Under the pieces are notes generated by a model, which was not told the DNA's origin, ran no database searches, and worked only from the letters and a program-made list of their open reading frames with translations. From positions 23,299,277 to 23,363,276 of the forward strand of contig NC_063259.1 in NCBI RefSeq assembly GCF_019578655.1: DNA of 64,000 bases. Direction: 5' to 3'. The translations under genes were made by a program, and so were the position numbers. The DNA comes from Ricinus communis. Taxonomy: Eukaryota > Streptophyta > Magnoliopsida > Malpighiales > Euphorbiaceae. Positions 36,121-46,726 of this stretch are shown here, in pieces (position 1 is the first letter of the stretch; each line of letters opens with the position of its first letter).

Positions 36121-37583
36121 TCAAATATATTTAAGTGTACAGAATGGAGAACTCTTGTACAGAATCTGTGGCTTCATTTTGAGGAAGCAAGGGCAATCAA
36201 GTCACATGTTTTCCTCTCCTTTTAGATGTGCAGAGTCATTTTCTTTTCCCTGATTGGCAATGCCAAGGTGTTGCAGGTCAGATTTGAGCTAAAGGTGTAG
36301 CTGTTTGATTGATTATAACATTGCGTGTAGGAGGCCCTTTTCTAAAGTAGAACTATGAACTGCCAGTGACTTTGTTTGCTGCTTAAGAATTGAGATGAAG
36401 TGGGTTTTATTACCATTTTTGATACTACATAAAAAGGCTACTAAAACATGTTTATGGCCTGAAAACGACTCTTTGCTGCAGGGGACGAAGAGTCTTCTAA
36501 ACAATAAAATGTTTTCTCCCTTTTTTTTTTTTATCTTTCTTCTCAATTTCCATCAAACCTGTATAAATAGCTGATCCTGGAATTAGGGAACACAGCATGG
36601 TTGCAAGAGTGTTATAGGAGCTTTTTAAGACGGCTTCTTTGAGGGCGGATTATGGCCTTTGGTGATATTTAACCCGCCACCATGCTGCTCAATTTCAAAC
36701 TAATACTGATATAATTTTATTATTAGACTAAAATATGAGATAAACATCCCAATTTGTAAACCAATTGAAACAAATATCTACGTTGTATAAGAGGTTCTGA
36801 GGTAATATTAAATATTGTATTGAACTCATGTAATTTCAATATGGTATTAATAAACTTTTATTTATCCTTTTCTTTTATAATTTATGGATTTTAGATTTAG
36901 TGTCACTCTGGCTTTATTTATCACTTTGCCAAGGGCCAGTTATCCTAATTTTTAATCACAAGTAGCTAATTATAAAGGTACTCTGTATAAAAATAATCTA
37001 TGTATAAAAATAATCTATGTATAAAAATAAAAAATTATGATTCTAATTCAAATCAGTTATAAATAGGAACAAGCCTTTTATTATAATAATTTATAAATTT
37101 TATCTTAAAAAAATATTTTTTTATATAATAATATTTATATTTATAATTTTAAAAAATATATTATATTATATTTTATCTTATTCTAGTATAATTTTTTTTC
37201 ACCAATTATATTCGTATAATATATAAAATATCTTATTTCTAGTTTATATCATTTTACCTATAACACTAAGTATTAAATTTTAGAAAAAAATTAATACTAA
37301 AATTTTTATTAAATTATAATCATAAATTTTATATAATGCCAAAACAAAAAATCCCAGTTATTTTCTTCTTTTCCTGTTCAGCCTGTTGGTCTAACCGAGG
37401 AAGCTCAAACTTGCTCCAGAAATGGCGGGTCATCATTTTCCACGTGGCATAATGTAAACCATTTGAGTGAATGATTTAATGTTCACAATCACAATATGGT
37501 TTAGAATTCGCGGGAAGGAAAATTGTTCGGATTAGGAGAAAAATAAAAAACCGAAACTCTACCATTAGAATATAAAAAAAAAA
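36121..37583. other. Intergenic region between the BRO1 and MBL-fold genes
   Basis: The first ~400 bases are probably the BRO1 gene 3' untranslated region. About 36700-37350 is AT-rich. It contains a short tandem array of a ~17-bp unit (TGTATAAAAATAATCTA, just under three copies) at about 36985-37030. The last ~200 bases form the promoter and leader of the next plus-strand gene. Confidence 0.5.
36985..37030. repeat. Short tandem repeat, 17-bp unit
   Basis: Nearly three head-to-tail copies of TGTATAAAAATAATCTA are visible, the last one diverging after TATAAAAATAA. It is intergenic and no function is suggested. Confidence 0.8.
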
Positions 37584-40500
37584 ATGGCTCTTCACTGCAA
37601 TTATCTTCCTTCTAATCCTTTTAGGACCAGACCCTTTTCTCATTTCACCCTATTCTCACCTACCCATCTTTCCTCATGTTGCAAGGGTCCAATCTGCATC
37701 AGTTCCAGTTCATTGAAGCTACCTAAGAAAAGGTCTCCTTTTATTTTCTCTTTCTTGGTATTTTCATGAAGTTTATTATTGTTGCCATGAGTTACATTCA
37801 TTTTCAGGTTGCATAAGGGTGTTTCTGCTGTGGTATCTGAAGAAACTGCAGTTGGATCGAGTTCTGGTACTAATGATGCGATCAAACTCACTTACTTAGA
37901 GGTAGTGTTCTACGTTTCTTGATTTGTGTCTTAGCAAAGTTTGATTGATTTTTCTGTTCTTGCTATATGTATTTATTTAATTGGTACCAGGGGAATAGTT
38001 GGTTGTGGGAGGTGAGTGGAATTAACCTTTTGGTTGACCCAATCTTGGTGGGTAACTTGGATTTTGGTATTCCTTGGCTATATGATGCTGCCAAGAAGCT
38101 CATAAAGAATTTCCAGGTACTTTCTATTGTTTGAATTATTTTATTAATTCTAAACAATAATTGCCATATGTTTGCACTATATTATCAATTTTGTGATATT
38201 AGTATTCATCTGTAATGAAGTATATAGTGATTTAGTATTTGGATTACCCCTCCAAGCTTATCTGGGTGGTACTAGTCTTCTATAATGATTTCATATAAAT
38301 ATCTGTGCTGATGGTTGATCAAATTAGTAATGCAAATTGTAATGCAGCTTAATGATCTTCCTGAAGTGGATAGCTTGCTGATTACTCAAAGCCTCGACGA
38401 TCATTGCCACTTAAAAACCTTGAAGCCACTTTCTGAAAAATTGCCAAACATTAGAATTATTGCAACCCCTAATGCCCAACCTTTGTTGGATCCCCTTTTT
38501 TGCAACGTAAGTTCTTCACAGCTTTGGAATTTGTCTGCTCCTTTATGCTGCAGTTACCTATGCATCTTATTCCTTGAAATTGGCATCCATTTAAATGGTT
38601 TCGAATTATATAATTTTCTAATATTTACAGGTTGTAGCTTTTTGCCCCAATTTTCTACAATGTCTCTTTCATTTGGTTTGTTTTAAGTAGTTCTTGTCCT
38701 TGCCTCATTTCTTGAGGAAGGAATATGATACTTTAGTGCATGAATTAGTGTGAAGTTTGGAGTTGAGGACCAAAAATGCAGTCCCCAAAACTAGTAGTGG
38801 GGCTTGCTGCAGTAGCCTCAGTGCTTGCTGAGATATTGAGTTGTTTGTTGTAGAGTTTTGTGGAATGATTTTGTGTTCTTAAATTTGGCCAAAGCCATGA
38901 ATTTATACAAAGCTATTCTATCATTGCTTGTACACTAAGAATATTTACATAAATAGGAAAGCTAATCTAGGAAACAAATAAGTTAATATAGGAAAGGATA
39001 TCAAGGAGACAACTCATCTGGAGATGTTGTAGCCTAGTAAATATTTACAGAGTAATTACAAAGATATTCCACTAATACTCCCCTTCAAGTTGGAGCATGG
39101 AGATTGCAAATGCCCAACTTGCGAAGAAGTAAAGAAAACTGTGATTTACCAAGGGCTTTGGTCAAAATATCCACGATCTGTGCACCAGTTCGAATATGAG
39201 ACGTAGAAATCAATCCATCTTGCAAGGCATCACGAATAAAGTGATAGTCCATTTCGATATGTTTCGTTCGTTCATGGAAAACCGGATTAGCCGCTATATA
39301 AAGAGCAGCTTGACTATCACAAAACAATCGCATGGGACGCACGTGTTGTATCCCAAAACAAGCCAAAAGGGATTTCAACCATTTTAACTCACATGAAGTA
39401 GTGGCCATAGATCTATACTCGGCCTCCGCAGAAGATCGGGAAACAGTTGGCTGTTTTTTCGTTTTCCAAGAGACAAGAGAAGAACCTAATAAAACAAAAT
39501 AACCCGTCAATAATTTCCAAGTCAGAGGGCAACTTGCCCAATCACTATCACAGAAGGCAGAGAGTTGAAAATTGCTCTCCCCGTGCAGCAGAATACCCTA
39601 TCGAGGACAACCTTTTAAATACCGCAAAACTCTCAAAGCTGCATCCCAATGTTCAACACGAGAATCACCCATGAACTGAGCTAATATATGTACAGAGTAA
39701 TACAATTCAGGTCGGGTAATCGTCAAGTAGATTAGGCGCCCTCCAAGCCTCCGGTACTTCTCTGGATCATCAAAGGCGACACCATTGATGGTGGCAAGAT
39801 GGTGGTTCTGTTCCATGGGTGTAGAAACAGGGCGTGCGCCAAGTAAGCCAGCCTTACTTATAATGTCAAGAACATATTTGCGTTGCGAAAGAAACAAACC
39901 ATCCTTCCCACATGCTACTTCAATGCCAAGAAAATACTTGAGAATGCCCAAGTCTTTCATATGAAATCTCTCGCTGAGTTGTTGCTTGAATTTTCTAATT
40001 GCCAAAGAAGAAGAACCAGTAATGATAAGGTCATCAACATATACAAGAACATGTAAACCAACATCACCCTTAAAATAACTAAACAATGAGTAATCAGCAT
40101 AAGATTGCTTGAAACCAATGTCCTTCAGAGCAGTCCAGAGCTTAGCAAACCAATTCCGAGGCGCCTGCCGGAGTCCATACAATGACTTGGGTAATCGAGA
40201 CACCTTACCCGAAGCAGCAGAGTTAAAACCAGGAGGGAGTTGCATATATACCTCCTCATCAAGATGTCCATGTAGAAAGGCATTATGCACATCCATTTGG
40301 TGGAGTTCCCACTTTCTGGCTACCGCTATAGCCAAAAATGTGCGAACCGTGACCATTTTTGCTACAGGGAAAATGTCTCATTAAAGTCAAGTCCGGCAAT
40401 TTTTCGATTTTCGTACACCACTAGGCGCCCCTTTAATCATTCAATCGTACCATCAGATCGATACTTGACTTTATAGACCCACTTACAACCGATCGCTTTC

Positions 40501-43500
40501 TTTCCAGGTGGAAGGTCCTCTAAAGTCCAAGTCCTGTTTCTCTCAAGTGCATCTATTTCGTCTTGCATAGCTTTTCGCCAACCAGGATCCGTTACAGCTC
40601 CTTTAAAAGATGTGGGTTCAATTCCTGTAGTAATTGCTGCTAAAAAACGGGTGTGTCTCACAGAAAACTTATCACACTTTACATAATAAGTAATGGGAAA
40701 AGGAGTACCTGAGAACTTTGACAGAGTAGAGACAGGTGATGTGATGGGATTTGTAACACGAACGGTGTTAGCGATGAAACCCTTAAGTTTACTAGAAGGT
40801 TTCTTTATTCGATGACCTCGACCAGTTTCATGCAAAACATTTTCTTCATTAATCACAACCTTTCTAATATCTGAAGTGATAACAAGTTGTTGAATAACGT
40901 CCAAGTCGCCACCCGCAGGTGGTGTGATGTGTAGTATAATCCTGCTATCGATTTCTCCTGCCATACCTAAGTGCTCCTCACTCCCCTTTGCTAAGGGAGT
41001 ATCCTCAAAATAAGTCACAATATCATAATACTTCTTATTTTCAAACACATCATCAGTAGCAGGCGTATAGACTTTACTAGAAAAAGGAAACTGTTGTTCA
41101 CAAAAAACATCTCGAGATATAAAGAAAACTTTTTCCTCTAAGTCATACAAACACCACCCTTTTTTACCAAATGAATACCACAAACACACATCGACAAGAG
41201 CGAGAACCAAACTTATCCTTCACACGAGATTGATTTTTGGCAAAACAGAGACAACCGAATACACGAAGGACATCATACTTAGGAGGTGAACCAAAAAGAA
41301 TTTCATGTGGTGTTTTATTATTTAGCAATGGGGTAGGAGTTTGGTTGATGACATAGGCAGCCGTCATTATACTTTCCCCCCAAAAAGAAATGGAAAGATT
41401 AGCTTGAAAAAGTAATGCCCGAACCACATTAAGAATATGCCGATGTTTACGTTCTACCCTTCCATTTTGTTGTGAAGTATCAACACAAGAGGTTTGATGA
41501 ATAATACCATTGTCAGCATAAAACCAATGAAGACATGTAAATTCATTTCCATTATCACTATGTAGAATTTTAACATGCTTATCAAATTGAGTTTGAACTA
41601 TTCTACAAAAATCCTTAATAAGTTGAGGCACCTCAAATTTGGCAGTCATCAAATAAACCCACACGGCTCGAGAACAATCATCAATAATAGTTAAAAAATA
41701 ATGAGCACCACAACTAACAGGCAAGGTATACGCATCCCAGATATCACAATGGATTAAATCAAAAACATCTTTTGCTTTATTATTACTCAAAGAAAACATG
41801 CTTTTAGTTTGGTTGGCTCTTAAACGAATATCACAAGGTTCATGGATAATATTAACATCCTTATTTCCACTATCTCTAATAATATTAGGCAAAAGAAATT
41901 CTACTTTCCGAGAAGGGTGTCCCAGTCGTTGATGCCACAAGTCTCTTTTATTTCCCACAGTTGCTTGATAAGCTTGAAGTTGTCGCAAAGGCCGAAACCA
42001 ATAAACCCCATCACATTGCTCACCCGCTCCAATTAGAGTCCTTAAAGCACGGTCCTGTATGATGCAAAGCTTATCAGTAAAAGTGACAGAATAAGATAGA
42101 TCGGAAAACAAGTGAAACACTGACAGCAAATTACAAGTAAGATCTGGAACATATAATACATTATGGAGTACTCTATGCTTGTTTAAAGTTATCGTGCCTT
42201 CCTTAGTGGCAATAGTTTGTTTACCAGTAGGCAGCCTAACAGAAGTAGGAGAAACATCAAATAGTTGGCTAAATAATCTAGCATTACCAATCATGTGATT
42301 CGAGCATCCGATATCAATGATCCATTCAGCAGAAGAACCAAATTTACCGCTCAACTTTTCGGTTGAGGAAGACAACCCTTTTGAAGTGTTAAGTAGGTGC
42401 ACAAGCATAGTCCACTGATCATCTGAAACACCCAGGAATGCCACGATGATCTGAATCTTGGATGGGTGCCTGAGCAACAGGCTTCGAGGTGGTTGCGGCG
42501 TTTGCTACCTACCCACGGCCTCCTTTGCCAGCACCCTTTCCTCCCCCCCGTCTAGACTTGCCTCCGCCTCTACTGTGCCCTCCATTGGTACAGTTCTCTA
42601 AATACCAGTTCGGGTACCCAATCAGTTGAAAACAATTTTCTTGTTCATGTCCAGGCTTGGCGCAATGAGAGCAAACGTTGTTGGTTCGAGGCCGTTCATT
42701 CTGCCCCCCAACAGCCCCTTGTGCTGTGAAACCGACAACATCATAATTGGTTTCATGGGTACGAGCAACAGTTTGGTGACGTTCTTCAGTCACGATTTTA
42801 GCAAAAACCGTGTTTAAGCTCGGCAAAGGATCCAACATCAAAATGTTTGAAACAGCAGCTCCATAAAGAGTGGAATCCAAACCAATAAGAAAATCATGTA
42901 CCTTTTCATTCTCCTTCTATTGAGCAAAGGAAGTAGCAGTGGCACAAGTGCACGTCGAAATAGTAGAATATCCCGCAAGTTCATTCCATATCTTCTGTAG
43001 TTCGTTGTAGTAATTCATTACCGGCTGCTTGCAAGAACCCAAAAGAGTTTTTAACTCGTGAATTCTCGGACCGTATCGAGAAACGTTGTCAAATATCGTC
43101 CCACATGTCTTTCACATCGTCGGGTTGCAAGATGGAGGAGCGTAAAACTGGATCAAGAGTATTATGAATCCATCCCACAAGTGTGGAATTAACCGTCACC
43201 CATAAGGATGCTTCTGGAGTTCCTTCCTTTGGCTTGGTTATGGTTCCATCGAGGAAGCCTAGTTTGTTCTTTGCACGGAAGTTATTGCGCATCGAACGAA
43301 CCCATTCATTATAGTTATCACCACATAACACAATAGGACAAATTGTAATGTGTGGGCCGTTAGAGGGATGGAGGTAGTAGGGTGATGTGAAGTCGAGAGG
43401 TTTGGTGGTCTGGTCGTCACCCATGATGAGATAACGATAGTCATATTTCGTGGTGGAAAAGCAAAGGTTTCAGTCGCTGGAGAATGATTGAGAAAATGGT

Positions 43501-45424
43501 CATTGTCTCCTGTCTTGAAATGGCTCTGATACCATTTAAAGTTTTGTGGAATGATTCTGTGTTCTTAAATTTGGCCAAAGCTATTCTATCGTTGCTTGTA
43601 CACTAAGAATATTTACATAAATAGGAAAGCTAATCTAGGAAACAAATAAGCTAAAATAGGAAAGGATATCAAGGAGACGACTCATCTGGAGATGTTGTAG
43701 CCTAGAAAATATTTACAGAGTAATTACAAAGATATTCCACTAATATTTGTGACTGCATTATTAAATGGAGTTAAGGACACGCATTTCATTTATGCACTTA
43801 TTCTTGAGTTTCTAATATGGTCTATTACAGTGAAGTAATTCTTAAAGCAGTTAAGTTTTGATACTAGATACCCAATTGCTGACGTTCAAACCAACATATC
43901 TGTTGTAATCATTATCGTTGATTTAAGCCGTTCCGTATTCAAACCAAACATAGATTCAGATTCTTTCAGGTCACATATCTAGAACCTGGTGAGAATGCTG
44001 AAATTGAAGGTAAAAATGGTTCTAAAGTCAGAGTTCAAGCTACTGCAGGGCCAGTCTTGGGTCCTCCTTGGCAACGCCCTGAGAATGGGTAAGACATTTT
44101 GTGCTTGAAGTGGAACAACCTATTCTATGAGCATGTGTCTGGCTGAATATGTAGTCATCGAGTGAATTACAAATATGGTCTTTGTCTTGCTATTTGCTTC
44201 AGATACCTTGTCAGTTCTCCTCAAGGCCAAATGACTCTTTACTATGAACCCCACTGTGTATATGACAAGAATTTTCTGGAGAAGGAACATGCTGATATTG
44301 TTATCACCCCAGTAATAAAGCAGCTTCTGCCTAAATTTACTTTGGTTTATGGACAAGAAGATGCAGTTAAACTTGCAAAATTACTGCATGCCAAGTACAC
44401 AGCCTGTACCATGTTCTTTGTAGTTGTATGACAAAAACAGTTTTCTTTTCTTTTTGACTTGCTTCCTTTCTTTCCCAGGTTCATTGTGCCAATGAAAAAC
44501 GGAGACCTTGATGCCAAAGGGTTGCTTGCCAGTATCATCCGGTCAGAGGGAACAATAGAATCATTCAAGGTCTGTTTTCTTTCTATTTTTTTCCAGTTAA
44601 GTTCTTTTTTTTCCTCCTTTTATGAAAATTCAATAATAAAGATTTGGATAATGAGAATAACAGTGTGGATGTAACTATTTCGTCTTACCTGTAACATATT
44701 CTGTAAGATGATGTGCAAGTTAGTAGCACTCGTAGACTGTACTTGTTGTACGATATAAGGAAGGGACTGGGTGAAAAACAGGTGAACCATTCAAGTTAAT
44801 GCTACTAAATTATCGGTTTCAATTTTACCTCTTGGGCCTTGACTATTCATAAAATGGGTAAAGAAAGCATTCTGGGACCTCTTAAATGTGTTCTGAGGTT
44901 AACTAGATCCAGCTGAAATGTTTCATATCCTTTTACCCTGTTAGCTAGAATATATAGTTACCATTTAGATGACTTCCAAATCCCGATTGCATCAAACATT
45001 CATTCTCCCTTCAAATTATACCTGTGTTTTTACAATTGCTGCTGAACCTTCAGAAAGTATGCTATAATTCAAGTGATTTGTGCTTGATTTGGATTTAAGT
45101 TTTGACAACAATACTTGGTAATTGATATTCTGCAAGATCTTTTTCCTTAAAAAGAAAGGCATAGTCTGTAAACAGTGCATTGACAAGTCAAATCATAAAG
45201 AGTATATTGATTCTGGCTTCTTTAATTCCTTTTTCTTTTCTTTTTTCATTTAGTTGATAAGAGGAAACTATCATATTCTATCTTTGTAATAATTCAGATC
45301 TGCTGCATAACTGATGAGGCATTAAAACTTTTAATTCATGTAGGAGCTTTTGGCAAAGGAACTACCAGATTCTCGGGTACTAGAGCCTACACCTGGTGTT
45401 CCACTACAAATTTCAGCACCTTGA
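37584..45424 (+). CDS. Plastid-targeted metallo-beta-lactamase-fold protein, interrupted by an intronic retrotransposon
   Basis: Eight exons: 37584-37732, 37808-37901, 37991-38116, 38348-38506, 43970-44088, 44203-44394, 44479-44569, 45344-45424, giving 336 residues. The first ~55 residues are Ser/Pro/Phe-rich with basic residues, like a chloroplast transit peptide. The mature part has the MBL-fold order: SWLWEVSGINLLVDPILVG, then LLITQSLDDHCHLKTLKPLS, then PNIRIIATPNAQPLLDPLF and a later DIVITPVIKQLL. It fits the plant Metallo-hydrolase/oxidoreductase superfamily group (At1g29700-like). In place of the HxHxDH zinc motif it reads QSLDDH, so the first two His are absent. Intron 4 is 5,463 bases because it contains an antisense copia element. 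All splice sites and the frame remain intact, so the gene may still be expressed. Substrate unknown. Confidence 0.88.
38849..39077 (-). repeat. 3' LTR of the copia element
   Basis: 229 bases. It carries 18 bases near 38896-38913 that are missing in the other LTR, between two copies of AAAGC. It abuts the TTTGT target duplication at 38844-38848. Confidence 0.93.
39085..43424 (-). pseudogene. Decayed gag-pol of the copia element
   Basis: Gag begins at 43424 (MGDDQTTKPLDFTSPYYLHP). A CCHC zinc knuckle (CSHCAKPGHEQENC) follows at about 42660-42710. Then come the gag-pre-integrase motif (LWHQRLGHPS) and the integrase core with its D, D and E residues (HCDIWD, HSDNGNEF, VERKHR) between 42477 and 41164. 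The reverse transcriptase is at about 40636-39850, with MDVHNAFLHG and the YVDD catalytic box. RNase H follows, ending VDILTKAL near 39130. The frame is broken at least seven times: a shift near 43090, a TAG at 42917-42919, a TAG at 42509-42511, a shift near 41164-41210, a TGA near 40435, an indel near 40366 and a TAG at 39598-39600. The copy cannot make its own polyprotein. Confidence 0.93.
43522..43534 (-). other. Primer binding site of the copia element
   Basis: On the minus strand this reads TGGTATCAGAGCC, the usual initiator tRNA-Met complement in plant retrotransposons. It directly follows the 5' LTR and fixes the element's orientation. Confidence 0.93.
43535..43745 (-). repeat. 5' LTR of the copia element
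   Basis: 211 bases, joined to the primer binding site at 43522-43534. Its inner terminus reads TTTAAA where the other LTR has TCTACA on the element strand, so the canonical CA end has mutated. It abuts the TTTGT duplication at 43746-43750. Confidence 0.93.
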
Positions 45425-46492
45425 AATTTATCCATCACGAACTACCTTCTCGTGGTGTTCGATAACAGGGAAATTTTACAGTAACTTGTCCTGCCATTCC
45501 TCCTGTGATCTCTGCAGCACTACAGTAAATAGACTATATGTACATATATGCATTTAATTATTGAGTTTTAGAATGGTCGCCCTCTTGGTTTCGCGAAAGG
45601 TACTTCTTTTGAGAAAATTGTTGTTGGGTTACACAATTTATAAACAATAGAAGATGAAAATGAGTTTTGTAAATTACATTGATCTAAGTTATAGTCATCT
45701 TCTTCTCTGAGTATGCTTGTAAAGAAATGCACGCTTCAGTTGTGCAATTGTATTGTGATTATTATGCGGTTGCATTCCATGCAAAACACCAATTAAATTG
45801 TAATCTTCTCAACCTTGGAAGTTTGCCGCCATGCTATTATAAACTTAACAATTTTAACAGTGAGCCGCACGCTAGAATCATACTATTTTCTGAATAATTA
45901 TAAACAGCAGCAAAAAGATATCATCTTTTAATCCGCCCCGGTTAAATGATGCATAAAATTAACACGGATAATTAATAAATGGGTCGATAAGAACATGAGA
46001 ACCCATCTTTTATGTTGGTTGGGTTACACTAAATGTGGATAGTATCCAGTAAACAATTACAAGCCCATTTCCAATTTTCAATTTTTTTGTCTCTCTGTCG
46101 AACAATATTCCCACCCACAACCCAGTCTCAGTTGACACCATCTCATTCTCTCAAGTATGTACCGTTAATTTAGCTCATTTTTTCTTTCTTCAATCTTTCA
46201 TTCAATACTTTTTTAATTCTCCTTTTTATGTTTTTTTTCTTCTCTTCAAAGTTTTTTTTGGTGTAATCGTAAATGATTTTGCTTTTATATTAACGCTAAA
46301 GAGTGAATCATTTGTCCATGTTAAGCAGCTGGTTCATTTTGTTATCTTCAAATATGTTAAAACATAGGAATCTGTAGGATTCTAAAGCACTATTCAAGGG
46401 TTATCATTTTGGCACCAGGCTTTGTTCATGCATTTAATCAGTTTCACATTTGATCATGAATCATTTACTCAATTTTCTTTCTTGAAAATATT
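45425..46492. other. 3' untranslated and intergenic region after the MBL-fold gene
   Basis: The first few hundred bases are likely 3' untranslated sequence. Around 46080-46180 there is a pyrimidine-rich leader-like stretch ending in AAGTATGTACC, which could be a splice donor of a short upstream exon for the small open frame at 46493. This is only a suggestion. Confidence 0.3.
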
Positions 46493-46726
46493 ATGGATGA
46501 AAATACTGTTATCATCTGGTGTGTGTTTCTTGAGAATCTTGGCGTTTCTTCCGGAACTAAACATAGTATTCTGTATACTAAGGCTACGCCTGCAATGATG
46601 GAAGAAAATCCTGATAATGCACCTGATGTGATTTGGGAAGTGTGTAAAGCCCTTCCAGCTGATTTTATGGTGAACCATGTAGCTTCTTACCTTATGGGTT
46701 CTTGTAACAGGAATAACAGTTTCTAG
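46493..46726 (+). CDS. Small hypothetical open frame, 77 residues
   Basis: Reads MDENTVIIWCVFLENLGVSS and ends NRNNSF at a TAG. It has a fairly balanced, protein-like composition (Trp, Cys, Pro, acidic residues) and stands out from the AT-rich surroundings. A leader-like pyrimidine stretch and a possible splice donor lie ~300 bases upstream. I do not recognise a family, see no signal peptide or membrane span, and cannot exclude a gene fragment or chance. Confidence 0.25.
   Translation: MDENTVIIWCVFLENLGVSSGTKHSILYTKATPAMMEENPDNAPDVIWEVCKALPADFMVNHVASYLMGSCNRNNSF

Larger units (their letters stand above)
38849..43745 (-). mobile_element. Ty1-copia LTR retrotransposon, 4,897 bp, in intron 4 of the MBL-fold gene
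   Basis: The element is antisense to its host gene. The 3' LTR is 38849-39077 and the 5' LTR is 43535-43745; each reads TATTAG at its start on the minus strand, and the 3' LTR ends in CA. A perfect 5-bp target duplication TTTGT lies at 38844-38848 and 43746-43750. Immediately inside the 5' LTR is the primer binding site TGGTATCAGAGCC, complementary to initiator tRNA-Met, and a purine tract ending GGGGAG precedes the 3' LTR. Domain order gag, integrase, reverse transcriptase, RNase H identifies copia. Coding capacity is lost (see the internal pseudogene). The LTRs differ at 8 of 211 aligned positions plus an 18-bp indel. Short LTRs and this primer site fit an Ale/Retrofit-like lineage, which is a guess. 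Confidence 0.95.
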
